Below are positions 29,249 to 39,103 of a stretch of DNA of 64,000 nt, piece after piece; position 1 is the stretch's first letter, and the number at the start of each line of letters is the position of its first letter. Source of the stretch: Lumbricus terrestris (taxonomy: Eukaryota > Annelida > Clitellata > Crassiclitellata > Lumbricidae); contig OX457038.1 of the NCBI GenBank assembly GCA_949752735.1, positions 25,858,956-25,922,955 of the forward strand, given 5' to 3'. Under the pieces are notes generated by a model, which worked only from the letters and a program-made list of their open reading frames with translations, was not told where the DNA came from and made no database searches. A program made the position numbers and the translations under genes.

Positions 29249-32200
29249 GTTGGTTTTAATTCATTCTGATTCTGTTATAAATAGAGTGACCGTGTTCCAC
29301 GAGGTGATAAAATCCCTGGAACTAATCCCTCAAACAAAATCCCCCCCCCCCATTTTGCAGGGGACTTATTCACGGACCTTATCCCGTCTGTGCATTTAAT
29401 TGATAAAGGTTAATTGTCATGCATAATATAATTTTCATATTTAAATACACGCCTTAACATATTTGGACATGTGTTTTTTTGGCGTAATTATAATTATAAT
29501 ATCATAGCCTGGGGATTATGTCCAGAGAGATAATGTCCATCCACCTTTGTTTACAGAAGCATAATGGTGGACAGGTGTGGTAGTTATTATTCAGAACGAA
29601 AGAAATATTCCTATAATTTGACTTTAGCATTGATTTAGAAACTAGCAGGCGCTTCCTTTTTCCTACGCTCTACCATCCTGTCTCCTGTCATCTCTGCCTC
29701 TTTCTCTTGCTTGGAAACCTTCCTTTTCTGTTTTAGTGCCTCATACTAGGAGTGTGAAAGGCATGTCCTGGGAGAAGCATTTTATGTATGAATATGTTCT
29801 AATTCAATGCACAATACAAACCACCCTGTTCACTAATAAAATAAATATATTGTGCAATACATTTTATTCTCCATTTTTCTACAGTGCAAATGTGTAAGCA
29901 GACCATTGCATTCAGTGGTATAACTTGGCCACGTTACTGGATACAAACGAATTATATTCTGAGCAAACAAGAGTTCAGATTGCACTCAAGTTGCACTGAT
30001 TAGTGTAATGCAAATCTGTAAAATTTCTTAGTGCCAAAAAAGTCATGTCAGGGAAACCAGCTTAATCCCCAGCAGTTTATCAAAATCAAGTCCACCATTG
30101 CCAGATTGTTTTGTTTGTTCCAGTGACAGGTCAGAATCTGGGACGGTCACACCACTTGAGGATAGTCATGGGACTGTAATGGCTGAGATTATTGACAATG
30201 GTAGTGGTGAAAGAATAAAATCTGGATAGGATAGCTTGAAGAGTACAGTTGTGTGCAGACAAGTGCATCTGGTACATGGGAGAGTGCAAACGAGGAGAGA
30301 TTAACCCAACTGCAGAGATATTGTGTTTGTATAGTTAAACTAGCTTGTGTACCCGGCTTCGCTTGGGAAATTTACGATTTTAAACACTACTCCACTGTGG
30401 TACCCATCATTGACCGCTAAATTTCGTTTTTTCGCCAACCCTCCACCCCACCATGCTTCCCCAAAAAGCCAAACGTGACCCGCCCCTGCGGGGTGCCACG
30501 GTAATTATTACTGGCCGAGTATGACGTCACGCAGACCGTAGACTCTTTACTAAAGCTCGAGACTCTTTACTAAAGCGTGAACGATTTGAAATCTGTGTTA
30601 AAACGCTAATAACTCGAGTTCTAAAGTGAAATTTCGGGTTTTAAACACAACTCCACTGTGGTACCCATCGTTGACCGCTAAATTTCGGGTTTTCGCCAAC
30701 CCTCCATCCCACCCCGCTTCCCGAAAAAGCCAAACGTGACTCGCCCCTGCGGGGCGCTACGGAAATTATTACTGGGCGGGTATGACGTCATGCGGCCTGT
30801 AGGCTCTACTAAAGCCGGTCGGGAGCGGTGATTGATGAAATCTGTCGTAAAACTCTAATAACTCTGGTTTTGAATTGAATAAAAAACTGAAAATAGTTAA
30901 GTTGACCTTATAATTTGGGTAAGAATCAATTGCAAATATTTTGTTAAACCGACGCTGTTTCATTTCCGAGCCTATTTTGTTACGAAGAGTCAACACACAC
31001 AGTCACACACACATCTGGAAGGACAAACTTTCTATTTTATAATTTAAGATAGTGCAACTGGTTTTTAAATCATGACTTTTAGTGTTCCAAAAATCAACTG
31101 ATTTTTGAAGCATTAGTGTTTTGCAGTCATTCTAGATTTATCTACTGACCAGTGAATGAGACACAAATTAAATTTGTGTTGTAGACCTTACCAACTCTGT
31201 ATTGTTTGAGACTCAGTACAATATTGGCAGCGTCCTTGGCAGTGGTGGATTTGGCACAGTTTATGCTGGAACACGTAAAGACAATGCCACTAAGGTAATG
31301 GTTCAAACATTAACTGCTCATTGCAAAGTTTAGTTTTAATGGGAACACAGATCATGAAACCTTACAGTGCAGTTTATGTATCAAGCAGTTTATGTATACA
31401 GACTACAGAGCTCCGCACTGCCATGTAGCAATGGCACTGCCATGTATCCTTCAGTCTGCGGCTAAGCTACAAGTTTCTGATTATTATTCATTTGACTTTC
31501 AAGTGCTTCTTTGCTATCTTAGGCATTCAACCAGATAATCCTTAGGCCAAATAGCATGAGCAGGTAGTTAGGTACAAGTGCTGTTTGTTTATGCACCAAT
31601 GCTAAATAACGTTGGTTGCTGTTCCTAGTGTTGAGATACTCCGTATATATCGTCAGGACTCAAATGCATTATGCTGCACCGCAACATTATTAATGATGGA
31701 TTGAAATCAACTTTGATTTGTTTCTTCAACTATTAAATTACACTTTAACAGTATAACATGGTTGCTATCATTGAGATGCATGATATATATAATATACACG
31801 CTAGAGAGAGTATGACGTATCTGCCCTGCAATCAGATGTGAAGTCATAAATTATTAAAATTAACGTCGATCTAATTCGAAACGACCAATCATATGCGATT
31901 TCGCGTACCGACCAATCACAGTCTTACAACTTCGATCTAGAAAAACAGCTAAAATAATATCAACATTTGTATAATTCGAACATGTCGATGTTAACTTGTG
32001 AATATTGCAAGAAAACTGCAATATTCACAAGAAAACATCGACATGTTCGAATCATTATAAAAATGTTGATATTATTTCTAATAGTTGTTTTCCTGATCGA
32101 TGTTGTAAGACTGTGATTGGTCGGTATGAGAAATCGCCTATGATTGGTCGGCACAAATTTAGACAGATATGATGTGATTGGTCGGCACGAATTTAGACGT

Positions 32201-35200
32201 CGACTTCAATATAGAGACTTGATACTCCCTCTAGTGATATATTCATTATATAATACACCTCTATGGTTGCTATAAAATTAAACATTGAAATAGTATAAAA
32301 GCTAATGAATCTTGTCATAGTAAAGCTTTTTGTGTCAATGTTAAGAAATGTCATCACTTGTACATTACAGGTAGCGGTCAAAGTTGTGGCCAAAAAGCGA
32401 ATTACAAATTTTGTCAAAGTAAGTTGATTTCAGTTTTTTTTATTTCAAATAACTGAAGTGTTTCCTGTATTAATTGTTTCTGCTTCTGTAATGTCATAAT
32501 CTGGGATAGGACTAGGTTTGATTTGAGTGGGAGGAGTATCCCACTTTCTAAATAATTGAGTATCCAAGTATGAATTGATTGTACGATATCACTGTGTGAA
32601 AAGCATACAAGGTATTGTCTTGACATATGCAGTACTACACTAGAAGGAGCAAAAGCATTTAGTGGTTGACTGCAGCAATGTTATCTACAATTTAAAATGT
32701 TTTTTTAATGAGCAGGTATAGCGCAACAGTATGGAAAATTAGCAAAGTGGAGTCTGTTCAATTGAGATTTGTAATATGCTCCCTGAATGTGTGTTGATTT
32801 GGTAATGCAGTATGCAAAGTATGTCTTTAATGCAGTAGTACACCCATATGACTTAATTTATCTGCACTATGCCACCAATGTAGTGGATGGCAATAAATTG
32901 TTTCATAATGACATTGGTGTAATTTGCCCATGCTGAAAACGGACTTGCCTTCTGTTACTTTACCACTATGCCTCGGGACCAATTGCTAAAGGGGCTGCAG
33001 GTGCAGGTTGCTCTTCTTTAGGTACTACTCTGAATTGCTACCACTACTTAAGTAGTTTGACTACTTATAAAATTCGCATTAAAACATTTAGGAGTGTTAA
33101 AGTTTGAACTGGTTTTCTGTACTGTAGCCGCAGTGACCTGTTTTATCATAAGTGTGTCTATGACTTTAACCTGTGCTGTCTGTAATTATTGCCACCGCAG
33201 TAGGCTGGGTTTGTTAGCCTCAAGCAGTTTTTGACTGCTAGAGTGTCAGCTGTAGGCCTTGACAGCCCCTGCTGCAGACTTTGACAGCCTACTGATCTCA
33301 TTTATGGCTGAGGCTTTGTTCAAGTTCAATTATCAGTTCCTAACCTGAACACAATTCCCAAGGTTACATTGTGCAACCGGTTGCAGTGTTCTCATTCAAA
33401 TCCAGTCTAGACTAGTTTCAGAATGACTACCTGCCAGTGAGTTGGCTTTTTCCGATGTCAGACCGCATGCTGGCAGTTAATCTACATAATTTGTGTTGCA
33501 TTGGTCAACATTAAAAACCAAATTTCTCCGGGCTTTTGAATGACAGACATTGTATCCACCTAGTTGTAAATCTAGTTTAGAAAACTCAGATGTAGGACTG
33601 AATTCTTCAAAGCATTATTTAACGGTACTTAATTCCTCAATAGTTAAAACTTGAAATATGGTTTAATCAAATTAAATGAGCTTCATCAACATAATGCAGT
33701 AATATGGTTAATTATTAATTAATTGCAATTTCTGATATTATCATTTAGACCAGAATGAAGTATGAAGGATCCTATGTGTTGCACTGAGATAAAAATTTGA
33801 TCTTGTGTTTTGACTTTTAGTTCAAAGGTCATCAGTTTCCACTTGAAGTTTACCTCATGCGTCGTGTGTCGAAGGTGGAAGGTGTTGTTCAATTAGTGGA
33901 GCTCTATGAGAATTCCACGCATTTCCTGCTGGTCCTGGAACGACCGTGTCCATGCCAGGACCTCTTCGACTTCATAACCGAGAAGCAAGCGTTGACTGAA
34001 CACCAGGCACGGAACTTCATGAGTCAGATATTGAAGATGGTGAAGGGGATTCACGAGGCTGGAGTGGTTCACCTCGACATCAAGGATGAGAACATGTTGG
34101 TGGAGGTGAAGACAGGTCGACTGAGGCTTATTGACTTTGGTTCGGCTGAACTCCTCAGTGACGCCAACTATACAGATTTCCATGGTAATTTTATGCTAAT
34201 TCTCTACCTTGCTCTTCATTGCCTTGTTTGCTTTATGAAAAACGTTGGTGTTTTAAAGGCAAGGTGTGGAATCAGCTGAAGGGTTTTTGAGCAGACCTGC
34301 TTTTGATGACTGCTCAAGTGTTTGTTCTTCAACACATTCTGATCTAATAAATTATTATGCAGAGCAATATTTTCTTACATTTATGAAGAGTGAAGACAGT
34401 GTTTAGCGCACTTGCCTCTTCTCTATCATAAGAGTCTTGGTCAAGATTCCTATGCTGACTGTGTCCTCGAAGCCTTGTTCAGCCAGCAGATATGTTTACA
34501 GCTTAACCAGATCAACCAGCGTGTTTAGTTTCGTTTTCTCATTTGCACGGACTATTATAATTTTTAGTCCTTGTGTTTGGTGTGATCCATGCGATTTTTG
34601 TATTGCGCTGAACCTTTAACGACAGCTGGAATTAGAGTTCCTCTGAGTGGGTATCCTGGAGAGGCTGCATAAATTCCCAAGATTTAAATTAAATATCTGC
34701 CAGTGTGAAATATGCTGTTCATCTGGTGTTTTCAGGAACTCGAGTGTACAGTCCTCCGGAATGGGTTCGTGATGGTGCCTTCCAAGCCATTCCTGCCACC
34801 GTCTGGTCACTCGGTATTCTGCTGTACAACATGGTGGTTGGTGACGTTCCTTTTGAACAAGATGTGCAGATAATAAGCAGTGATATCGTCATTCCAAAAC
34901 ATCTATCACCTGGTAAGAGACTCAACCAATATTCTACCAACCAATTTGGATCTTTTAACACCTTAACTCCAGAATCTAAAAAGCACCTTGCTATATGCTA
35001 ATGTAATTGAAATATTTCAATTAATCAGAACATGATCGTGAGAACATGGATCAGCCATTAAGAAACACTTGTTATGTCTTGAAATATTTGTGAGTCAAAG
35101 TTAATCTGCATGTTAACACATGATCCATGTCAGATGTGACTCATGAGTCATCATTCGTCTTTTTGAGCCAGTCATAGAATCCAGATATTTCAGTCTCCCT

Positions 35201-36003
35201 CCTCAGCGCTTCTTCACTGTCTGGCACCAACGTCATTTTCAGTGCCTAAAGTGTGGAAAAATAAGTGCCTGGATGCCCCTTACCTCTCCAAAAGAAGTGC
35301 CTGGACGCCCCTTACCTTTCCAGTCTGTGCTCGCCAATAAGTGGCTGGACGGTGTTCGGATTTTAAAACAAGCGCATGGGCGCCGTCCATGACCGTCCAG
35401 GCACACTTTAAGCCCTGGTCATTTGTCTTTTTGAGCCAGTTATAGATTCAAGAAATATCTCAGTCTCTCTTCAGCGCTTCTTCACTGCCTGTGCCATGAA
35501 ACATGTCTATGATAGGAAACAGCTGGCAGTGTGTATAGGATATTTTAAATGATTCTACCGGACAGAAATACACCAGGACAGAATCAGCAAATAAAGACTG
35601 TAACGATGCACATTCTCTTGGTTATTTTGCTAAGTTTGATGATGTTGAAAATTCAATGGCACATATTTGATGCTTCGTTCAAATATGAAGTCGTCAGTGT
35701 AGAGATGCTCATTGCAACGCATTACTACGTTTTTTGTTCTCTGATTTGCGTGAATTTGTTGCTTGTTTTCTCTCATTTTTTTCCTTATGTATATTTTTTA
35801 TATTTGCGTATATTGCTAATCAAATTGTTTGCTGTTTATCTGTAGAACTGCGGGATTTGATCTCATGGTGTTTGTCTCGTGATGCGCTAGAGCGGCCATC
35901 GATATTGGACATTTCCTATCACCCATGGATGATGCCAATTGGAAAAGACCTCCAGCAGATACTTAAGCTAGATTGTGAAAAAGTGTCTGCCTGCAGTGTC
36001 TGA
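29152..36003 (+). CDS. PIM-family serine/threonine kinase, complete six-exon gene
   Basis: Exons 29152-29248, 31185-31294, 32371-32418, 33821-34184, 34736-34912 and 35846-36003 join with matching phases (1, 0, 0, 1, 1) to give 317 residues plus TGA, close to the roughly 313 of human PIM1. Motifs: Gly-rich loop LGSGGFGTVYAG (50-61), ATP Lys73 in VAVK, helix-C Glu94, hinge LERPCPCQDLFDF (124-136) with the extra proline that marks PIM kinases, catalytic Asp171 in HLDIKDEN, DFG at 190-192, and GTRVYSPPEW in the activation segment. PIM enzymes are basophilic, largely constitutively active survival and growth kinases in the cytosol and nucleus (family knowledge). HLD replaces the usual HRD, so this is a non-RD variant. 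An in-frame stop at 29143 and a good protein start support ATG 29152. Confidence 0.95.
29507..29547. repeat. isolated remnant of a foldback terminal array in kinase intron 1
   Basis: GGGGATTATGTCCAGAGAGATAATGTCC-type DNA, two units only. It resembles the GGGGGATAATGTCC arrays at 12.6, 19.3 and 20.0 kb. A polyC tract at 29340-29350 lies nearby. Confidence 0.5.
30522..30529. promoter_or_regulatory. CRE palindrome TGACGTCA, first copy
   Basis: A perfect consensus cAMP-response element in kinase intron 1. It is carried by the duplicated unit; whether it binds CREB/ATF proteins is unknown. Confidence 0.4.
30783..30790. promoter_or_regulatory. CRE palindrome TGACGTCA, second copy
   Basis: The same site 261 bp on, preserved in the second unit although neighbouring bases have changed. 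Confidence 0.4.
31185..31294 (+). CDS. PIM-like kinase exon 2 (glycine-rich loop)
   Basis: The acceptor TTTGTGTTGTAG precedes it. It encodes residues 34-69, LTNSVLFETQYNIGSVLGSG and FGTVYAGTRKDNATK, and ends at AAG|gtaatg in phase 0. The ETQYxIGxxLGSGGFGxVYxG string is typical of PIM kinases. Confidence 0.93.
31797..32236. mobile_element. long-inverted-repeat MITE in kinase intron 2
   Basis: Two arms of roughly 200 bp face each other. The centre pairs CGAACATGTCGATGTTAACT with the inverse arm's GAAAACATCGACATGTTCG, with TTGTGAATATTGCAAG / CTGCAATATTCACAAG around the loop. Outer ends are CACGCTAGAGAGAGTAT and ATACTCCCTCTAGTG. TA dinucleotides border it, so a Tc1/mariner-type origin is possible. 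Both arms hold ACCAATCA/TGATTGGT sites. Confidence 0.85.
32371..32418 (+). CDS. PIM-like kinase exon 3 (48-bp exon with the VAVK lysine)
   Basis: The acceptor TACATTACAG and donor AAA|gtaagt bound 16 codons, VAVKVVAKKRITNFVK. Lys73 is the ATP-contacting lysine. The exon is in phase 0 on both sides, so skipping it would keep the frame but remove that lysine. Confidence 0.92.
33821..34184 (+). CDS. PIM-like kinase exon 4 (helix C, hinge, catalytic loop, DFG)
   Basis: The acceptor TGACTTTTAG precedes FKGHQFPLEVYLMRRVSK; Glu94 is the helix-C partner of Lys73. The hinge LERPCPCQDLFDFITEK keeps the PIM ERPxP insertion and Asp132. The catalytic loop is VVHLDIKDENMLVE and the metal motif is LIDFGSAELL. 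It ends one base into Gly207 at CATG|gtaatt. Confidence 0.96.
34736..34912 (+). CDS. PIM-like kinase exon 5 (P+1 loop to helix G)
   Basis: The acceptor GGTGTTTTCAG precedes GA, completing Gly207. It continues TRVYSPPEWVRDGAFQAIP, ATVWSLGILLYNMVVGDVP and FEQDVQIISSDIVIPKHLSP, ending at CCTG|gtaaga in phase 1. SPPEW and VWSLGILLYxMVxGDxPFE match the PIM pattern closely. Confidence 0.95.
35846..36003 (+). CDS. PIM-like kinase exon 6 (C-terminal lobe end and stop)
   Basis: The acceptor TTTATCTGTAG follows a T-rich tract. The exon encodes ELRDLISWCLSRDALERPSI, LDISYHPWMMP and a short tail ending SACSV. CLxxxxxxRPSxxxxxxHPWM is the standard end of the kinase fold. TGA is at 36001-36003. Confidence 0.95.
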
Positions 36004-36607
36004 TTGTTCAGACATTACTGTTGCTCTCTATGCATCGTCGATTCGATCGATGTTTTGTCAAACATCTAAGACTGATCAATTCGAGGTCTTTCAGTGACTG
36101 ATAAAACATTCGTTTGACGTTTTATGATACCATATCATGAACTGTCGCAAAGTGTTCAGTATTTGGAATGTATGCCGGATGTCGTGGTAACGCTAGTCTC
36201 TAGATGAACCGTTTCGTATCGTAATGCTCTGCCTTTTTTATGTGTAAGATGACTGGTAGTGATGGGTTTTCTATCGTGTTGATGTACAAATATTTGCGTC
36301 TCATGTTTTAACAATGCTGAAAGTTGTTTTGCTCAAACTGTTAAATCCCTGATGGCAAAACAATTTTGAAATCCTTTTCGAATTTCAGTTTTGTTCGCTT
36401 GACAGATGTACGATAGGCTTCGAGAAGCATTCTAGAACACAATTCAGTCCATTTTACTTATGGACAAAACTCTTTTGTATGGTAAAATTAGAATGTAGCT
36501 GCAGAACCAGACATATTGTATTACTCCAGGCTAAAGATTTGAAATGATTGCAAATTGAAAGCTCATGTGATGCTGCCACTGTTTTGCAAATTTTTTACGA
36601 TGGTTTT

Positions 36608-36613
36608 AATAAA
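36608..36613 (+). promoter_or_regulatory. candidate polyadenylation signal of the kinase gene
   Basis: AATAAA about 605 bases after the stop codon, before the LINE remnant begins. A later AATAAA is at 37155. Which is used cannot be told from sequence. Confidence 0.4.
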
Positions 36614-36689
36614 TTAAACCATTTTTCATATCGAGCTATTCAGAATTCCCATTGTGGCATTGCAGAGCCAGGTTTCGGTTCTGCTGAAC

Positions 36690-37012
36690 TAACCATCTTC
36701 CTGTCCTTTCACATATGGGCCATGAGCATGTACTTTGCTCGCAATTGCTCATGCATTTCGGCGTATAACTCCGATGTTGACCTGGTTGTCCCTATGGCTC
36801 GATCTTCCACAGTGCTGCACAGAAGCTTTGCTATGGTCGGCCCGTCTTTCTGGAATAAGTTACCTATTAGTCTCCGTAATGAACTTCTTTGTCTTTCTTT
36901 GCCCCTTTTCCGCAAGCGTTTGAAAACCATTCTCTTTGATTGTGGTTTGGTGTCAGGTCGGGAGCGCCTCTGAGGAGTTCTCTGGAAGGGGCGCTATATA
37001 AATGTACAATTA
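36690..37012 (+). mobile_element. LINE family A 3' end: polymerase ORF C-terminus plus tail
   Basis: A plus-strand frame ending at TGA 36971-36973 reads VVPMARSSTVLHRSFAMVGP, then SFWNKLPISLRNELL and LFRKRLKTILFDCGL. This pattern is typical of the last part of CR1/L2/RTE-type retrotransposon ORFs. The tail GGGAGCGCCTCTGAGGAG, then GGAAGGGGCGCTATATAAAT and an ATTACAATTA end follow. The stop codon lies inside the tail segment shared with the SINEs. The LINE is 5'-truncated, as is usual. Confidence 0.82.
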
Positions 37013-37017
37013 CAATT

Positions 37018-37110
37018 AGTGTCCGTGTTGTAGTCGGGAGCACCTCTAAGCAGGAATCTTGTTGAAGGGGTGCTATAGTAAGTGGTCATACATACATACA
37101 TACATACACC
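37018..37110 (+). mobile_element. SINE family A 3' fragment
   Basis: GTGTCCGTGTTGTAGTCGGG, then AGCACCTCTAAG and GAAGGGGTGCTATAGTAAGT with a CATACATA tail. It matches the 3' halves of the SINEs at 43.1 and 53.1 kb and lies directly after the LINE end. Confidence 0.7.
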
Positions 37111-38639
37111 TCTGTAATTTAGTGTCAAGGTAGTGATCTGATTAGTGGGGCTGTGAATAAACCTAATCTTTTAAATTCCTGCTTTATATATGGCTTGGCC
37201 TGATAATGCTAATTTTAGTAGTAGTTGTATTTTTTAAACGTCTAAATGCAGGCTTGGCATATTTATAAATTAAAAATTTTTAGGCTTGTTGTGTTAGAGT
37301 GATCTTGCATATTCTGAATTCTTTTCAACTGGCTGATCTTTTCTGTTGGTAATTGCTGCAGTACTGTAATCATGCATGGTTTCGTATGCGTGTGTAATCA
37401 TGCATGGTTTCGTATGTATGAACATTTATTTCGCACCTTGCAAATAATACTAGCACTCGACAGATTCTGCTATTTATTTTGTACATATTTAGGTTTAAAT
37501 CCTAAAATATTTCCGTAAAAAAAGTTATTAGGATAAAGTGTGCATAACTTCTGTGTTTCCATGAGCTTAGACGTGTTTGAGTTGTCGCTGAAAAGAATTA
37601 TTTTGTTACGGAACAATTGCATTCGTGAAGCAAACTTGATGTTTTGTTGTATGTTAGGAAAAATGTTTATGTCGTAAGTCTGGATGGTGAGATGATTTAT
37701 ATTCAAAGTGAAGTCCACGTTGCTCGAAATTGGAAGTGATTGTAAATTTATATAGCATGACTTCAAGAGAAACTCCTCTTGGATGTGCTCGAAGTTTTAG
37801 AACTATTTTGGCTTCACTAAATTGCATGAATCGTGGTTTAATTTTGAGAAGAAATTGATGCATTCTGGCAGAATAGTGTTGTTATCTTTCTATCAGATTG
37901 GCCATGAGACGGATTGTACATGTATTTTAACTGAAACTTGATGGTATTAATCGTGGATCCAGTTTGCAATCTATCATGCAATTCATCAACAGTATTTGAG
38001 GACAAGTTTACATTGTGTTTGTTTTTAATAGAATTGCATTGAGAAAAAGAATTTTTTACTTCAACGCAGAGGCTTATTTTTTCTAGTATGATTTTACTGG
38101 ATGAAAAGAATAAATGTCAAACTCTGTGAAGTGTCTTTTGTGCCACCAGATTTAGATTTGATATTTTAACTTGCATCTCTTTCTTCATGAAGTGTAAATT
38201 TTCCTCAGGTGTCGAGTTCAATAACAGAGGTTTCAGTTGGAACTGGCTTTGAATCATGGGTAAATATTTGCTCTGTCACATGTATGTTTGCTTCGGTTGG
38301 AGAGGAGATATGACGTCTTATCAACTCTGAACAACGGACCGAATTAATTAGTCTAATGAAAAGCAACAATTATTATTTATTGTGAGTGATTTCCATCTTC
38401 ACAGTTGTCTGAAGAAGCCATTGTGGCTTAGTGTCATCTGCCTTTGCGTCACACGGATACATCATCCACCGATTGACCCACTTTTGAAGGGGGAATGGGG
38501 GATCGTTTGCACTGACCTCTGCACGCGCTGGCACACACGCATACAAAGGCATACACATACAAAGACACGACGAATGTTCTATGAGCATAATAAATTAATC
38601 ATCCTTTGACGACTTTGTAGGTTGGACTCAGCTGGTTCC

Positions 38640-38757
38640 CTATCGTACTCCAGGGTTGTTTTTAAGGAAGTTTTAGAACTGCACAAGTGCTTTTACAATT
38701 GCACAAATCGTTTTAGAACTGCACATTTTGTGTACAACTGCACGTTTAAAAAGGCCC
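38640..38757. repeat. AACTGCAC-rich dispersed repeat
   Basis: TTTTAGAACTGCACAAGTGC, TTACAATTGCACAAATCG and CATTTTGTGTACAACTGCAC are imperfect repeats of one short unit. Copies lie near 2008, 45690 and 49780. At 45.69 and 49.91 kb facing GGGGTTATTTTAA / TTAAAATAACCCC ends suggest a small transposon family. Confidence 0.6.
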
Positions 38758-38760
38758 AAT

Positions 38761-39103
38761 CGTAATCTCGAGACTTCTACATCGCTCACAAAAGCCAAGT
38801 CGGTGAACCCGTTTAATCACTCACAGACGCTTAATCAAAACAAAATCGATAGGCAGCGGGTCAAGTCCGGATAGTCAGGCAGATGGATGGATGGATGGAT
38901 GGATGGATGGACGGCTAAGGTGGGTGATGTTTAGAGTTGAAATGACGAGAGATGTGAGGAGAAGAGGAAGAATCAGGATAGGATTTGTGAAAGAGCAATG
39001 TTTTCAGTTTTGAGTGAAATACCTGTGGGGATGTGGTGAGAGGTGGTTCCCCAGTCAACCGCCGCTGCTGCCAATAATTCGCATGACCCCTATCACGTGA
39101 CAC
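38761..39103 (-). mobile_element. LINE family B 3' end with ORF C-terminus (minus strand)
   Basis: The minus strand reads SPQVFHSKLKTLLFHKSYPD, then SSSSPHISRHFNSKHHPP and stop. The F-x-S-K-L-K-T-x-L-F-x-K-S-Y-P string is characteristic of LINE ORF2 C-termini. A GGATGGATGG tract follows, then GATGTAGAAGTCTCGAGATT and the tail. It is 5'-truncated. Confidence 0.8.

Larger units (their letters stand above)
30340..30865. repeat. 261-bp tandem duplication in kinase intron 1, following a retroelement-like motif
   Basis: The segment starting TAAACACTACTCCACTGTGG at 30381 recurs at about 30642 with few differences (CCAAACGTGACCCGCCCCTG against CCAAACGTGACTCGCCCCTG). It follows TAGCTTGTGTACCCGGCTTC, a motif I recognise from invertebrate retroelement ends. 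Each unit holds one TGACGTCA. Confidence 0.8.

Noticed and set aside
34437..34619. ORFs within kinase introns (34437, 35549, 35734 starts)
   Set aside because: They run through introns between exons whose phases match exactly; only the end of the 35734 frame is true exon 6.
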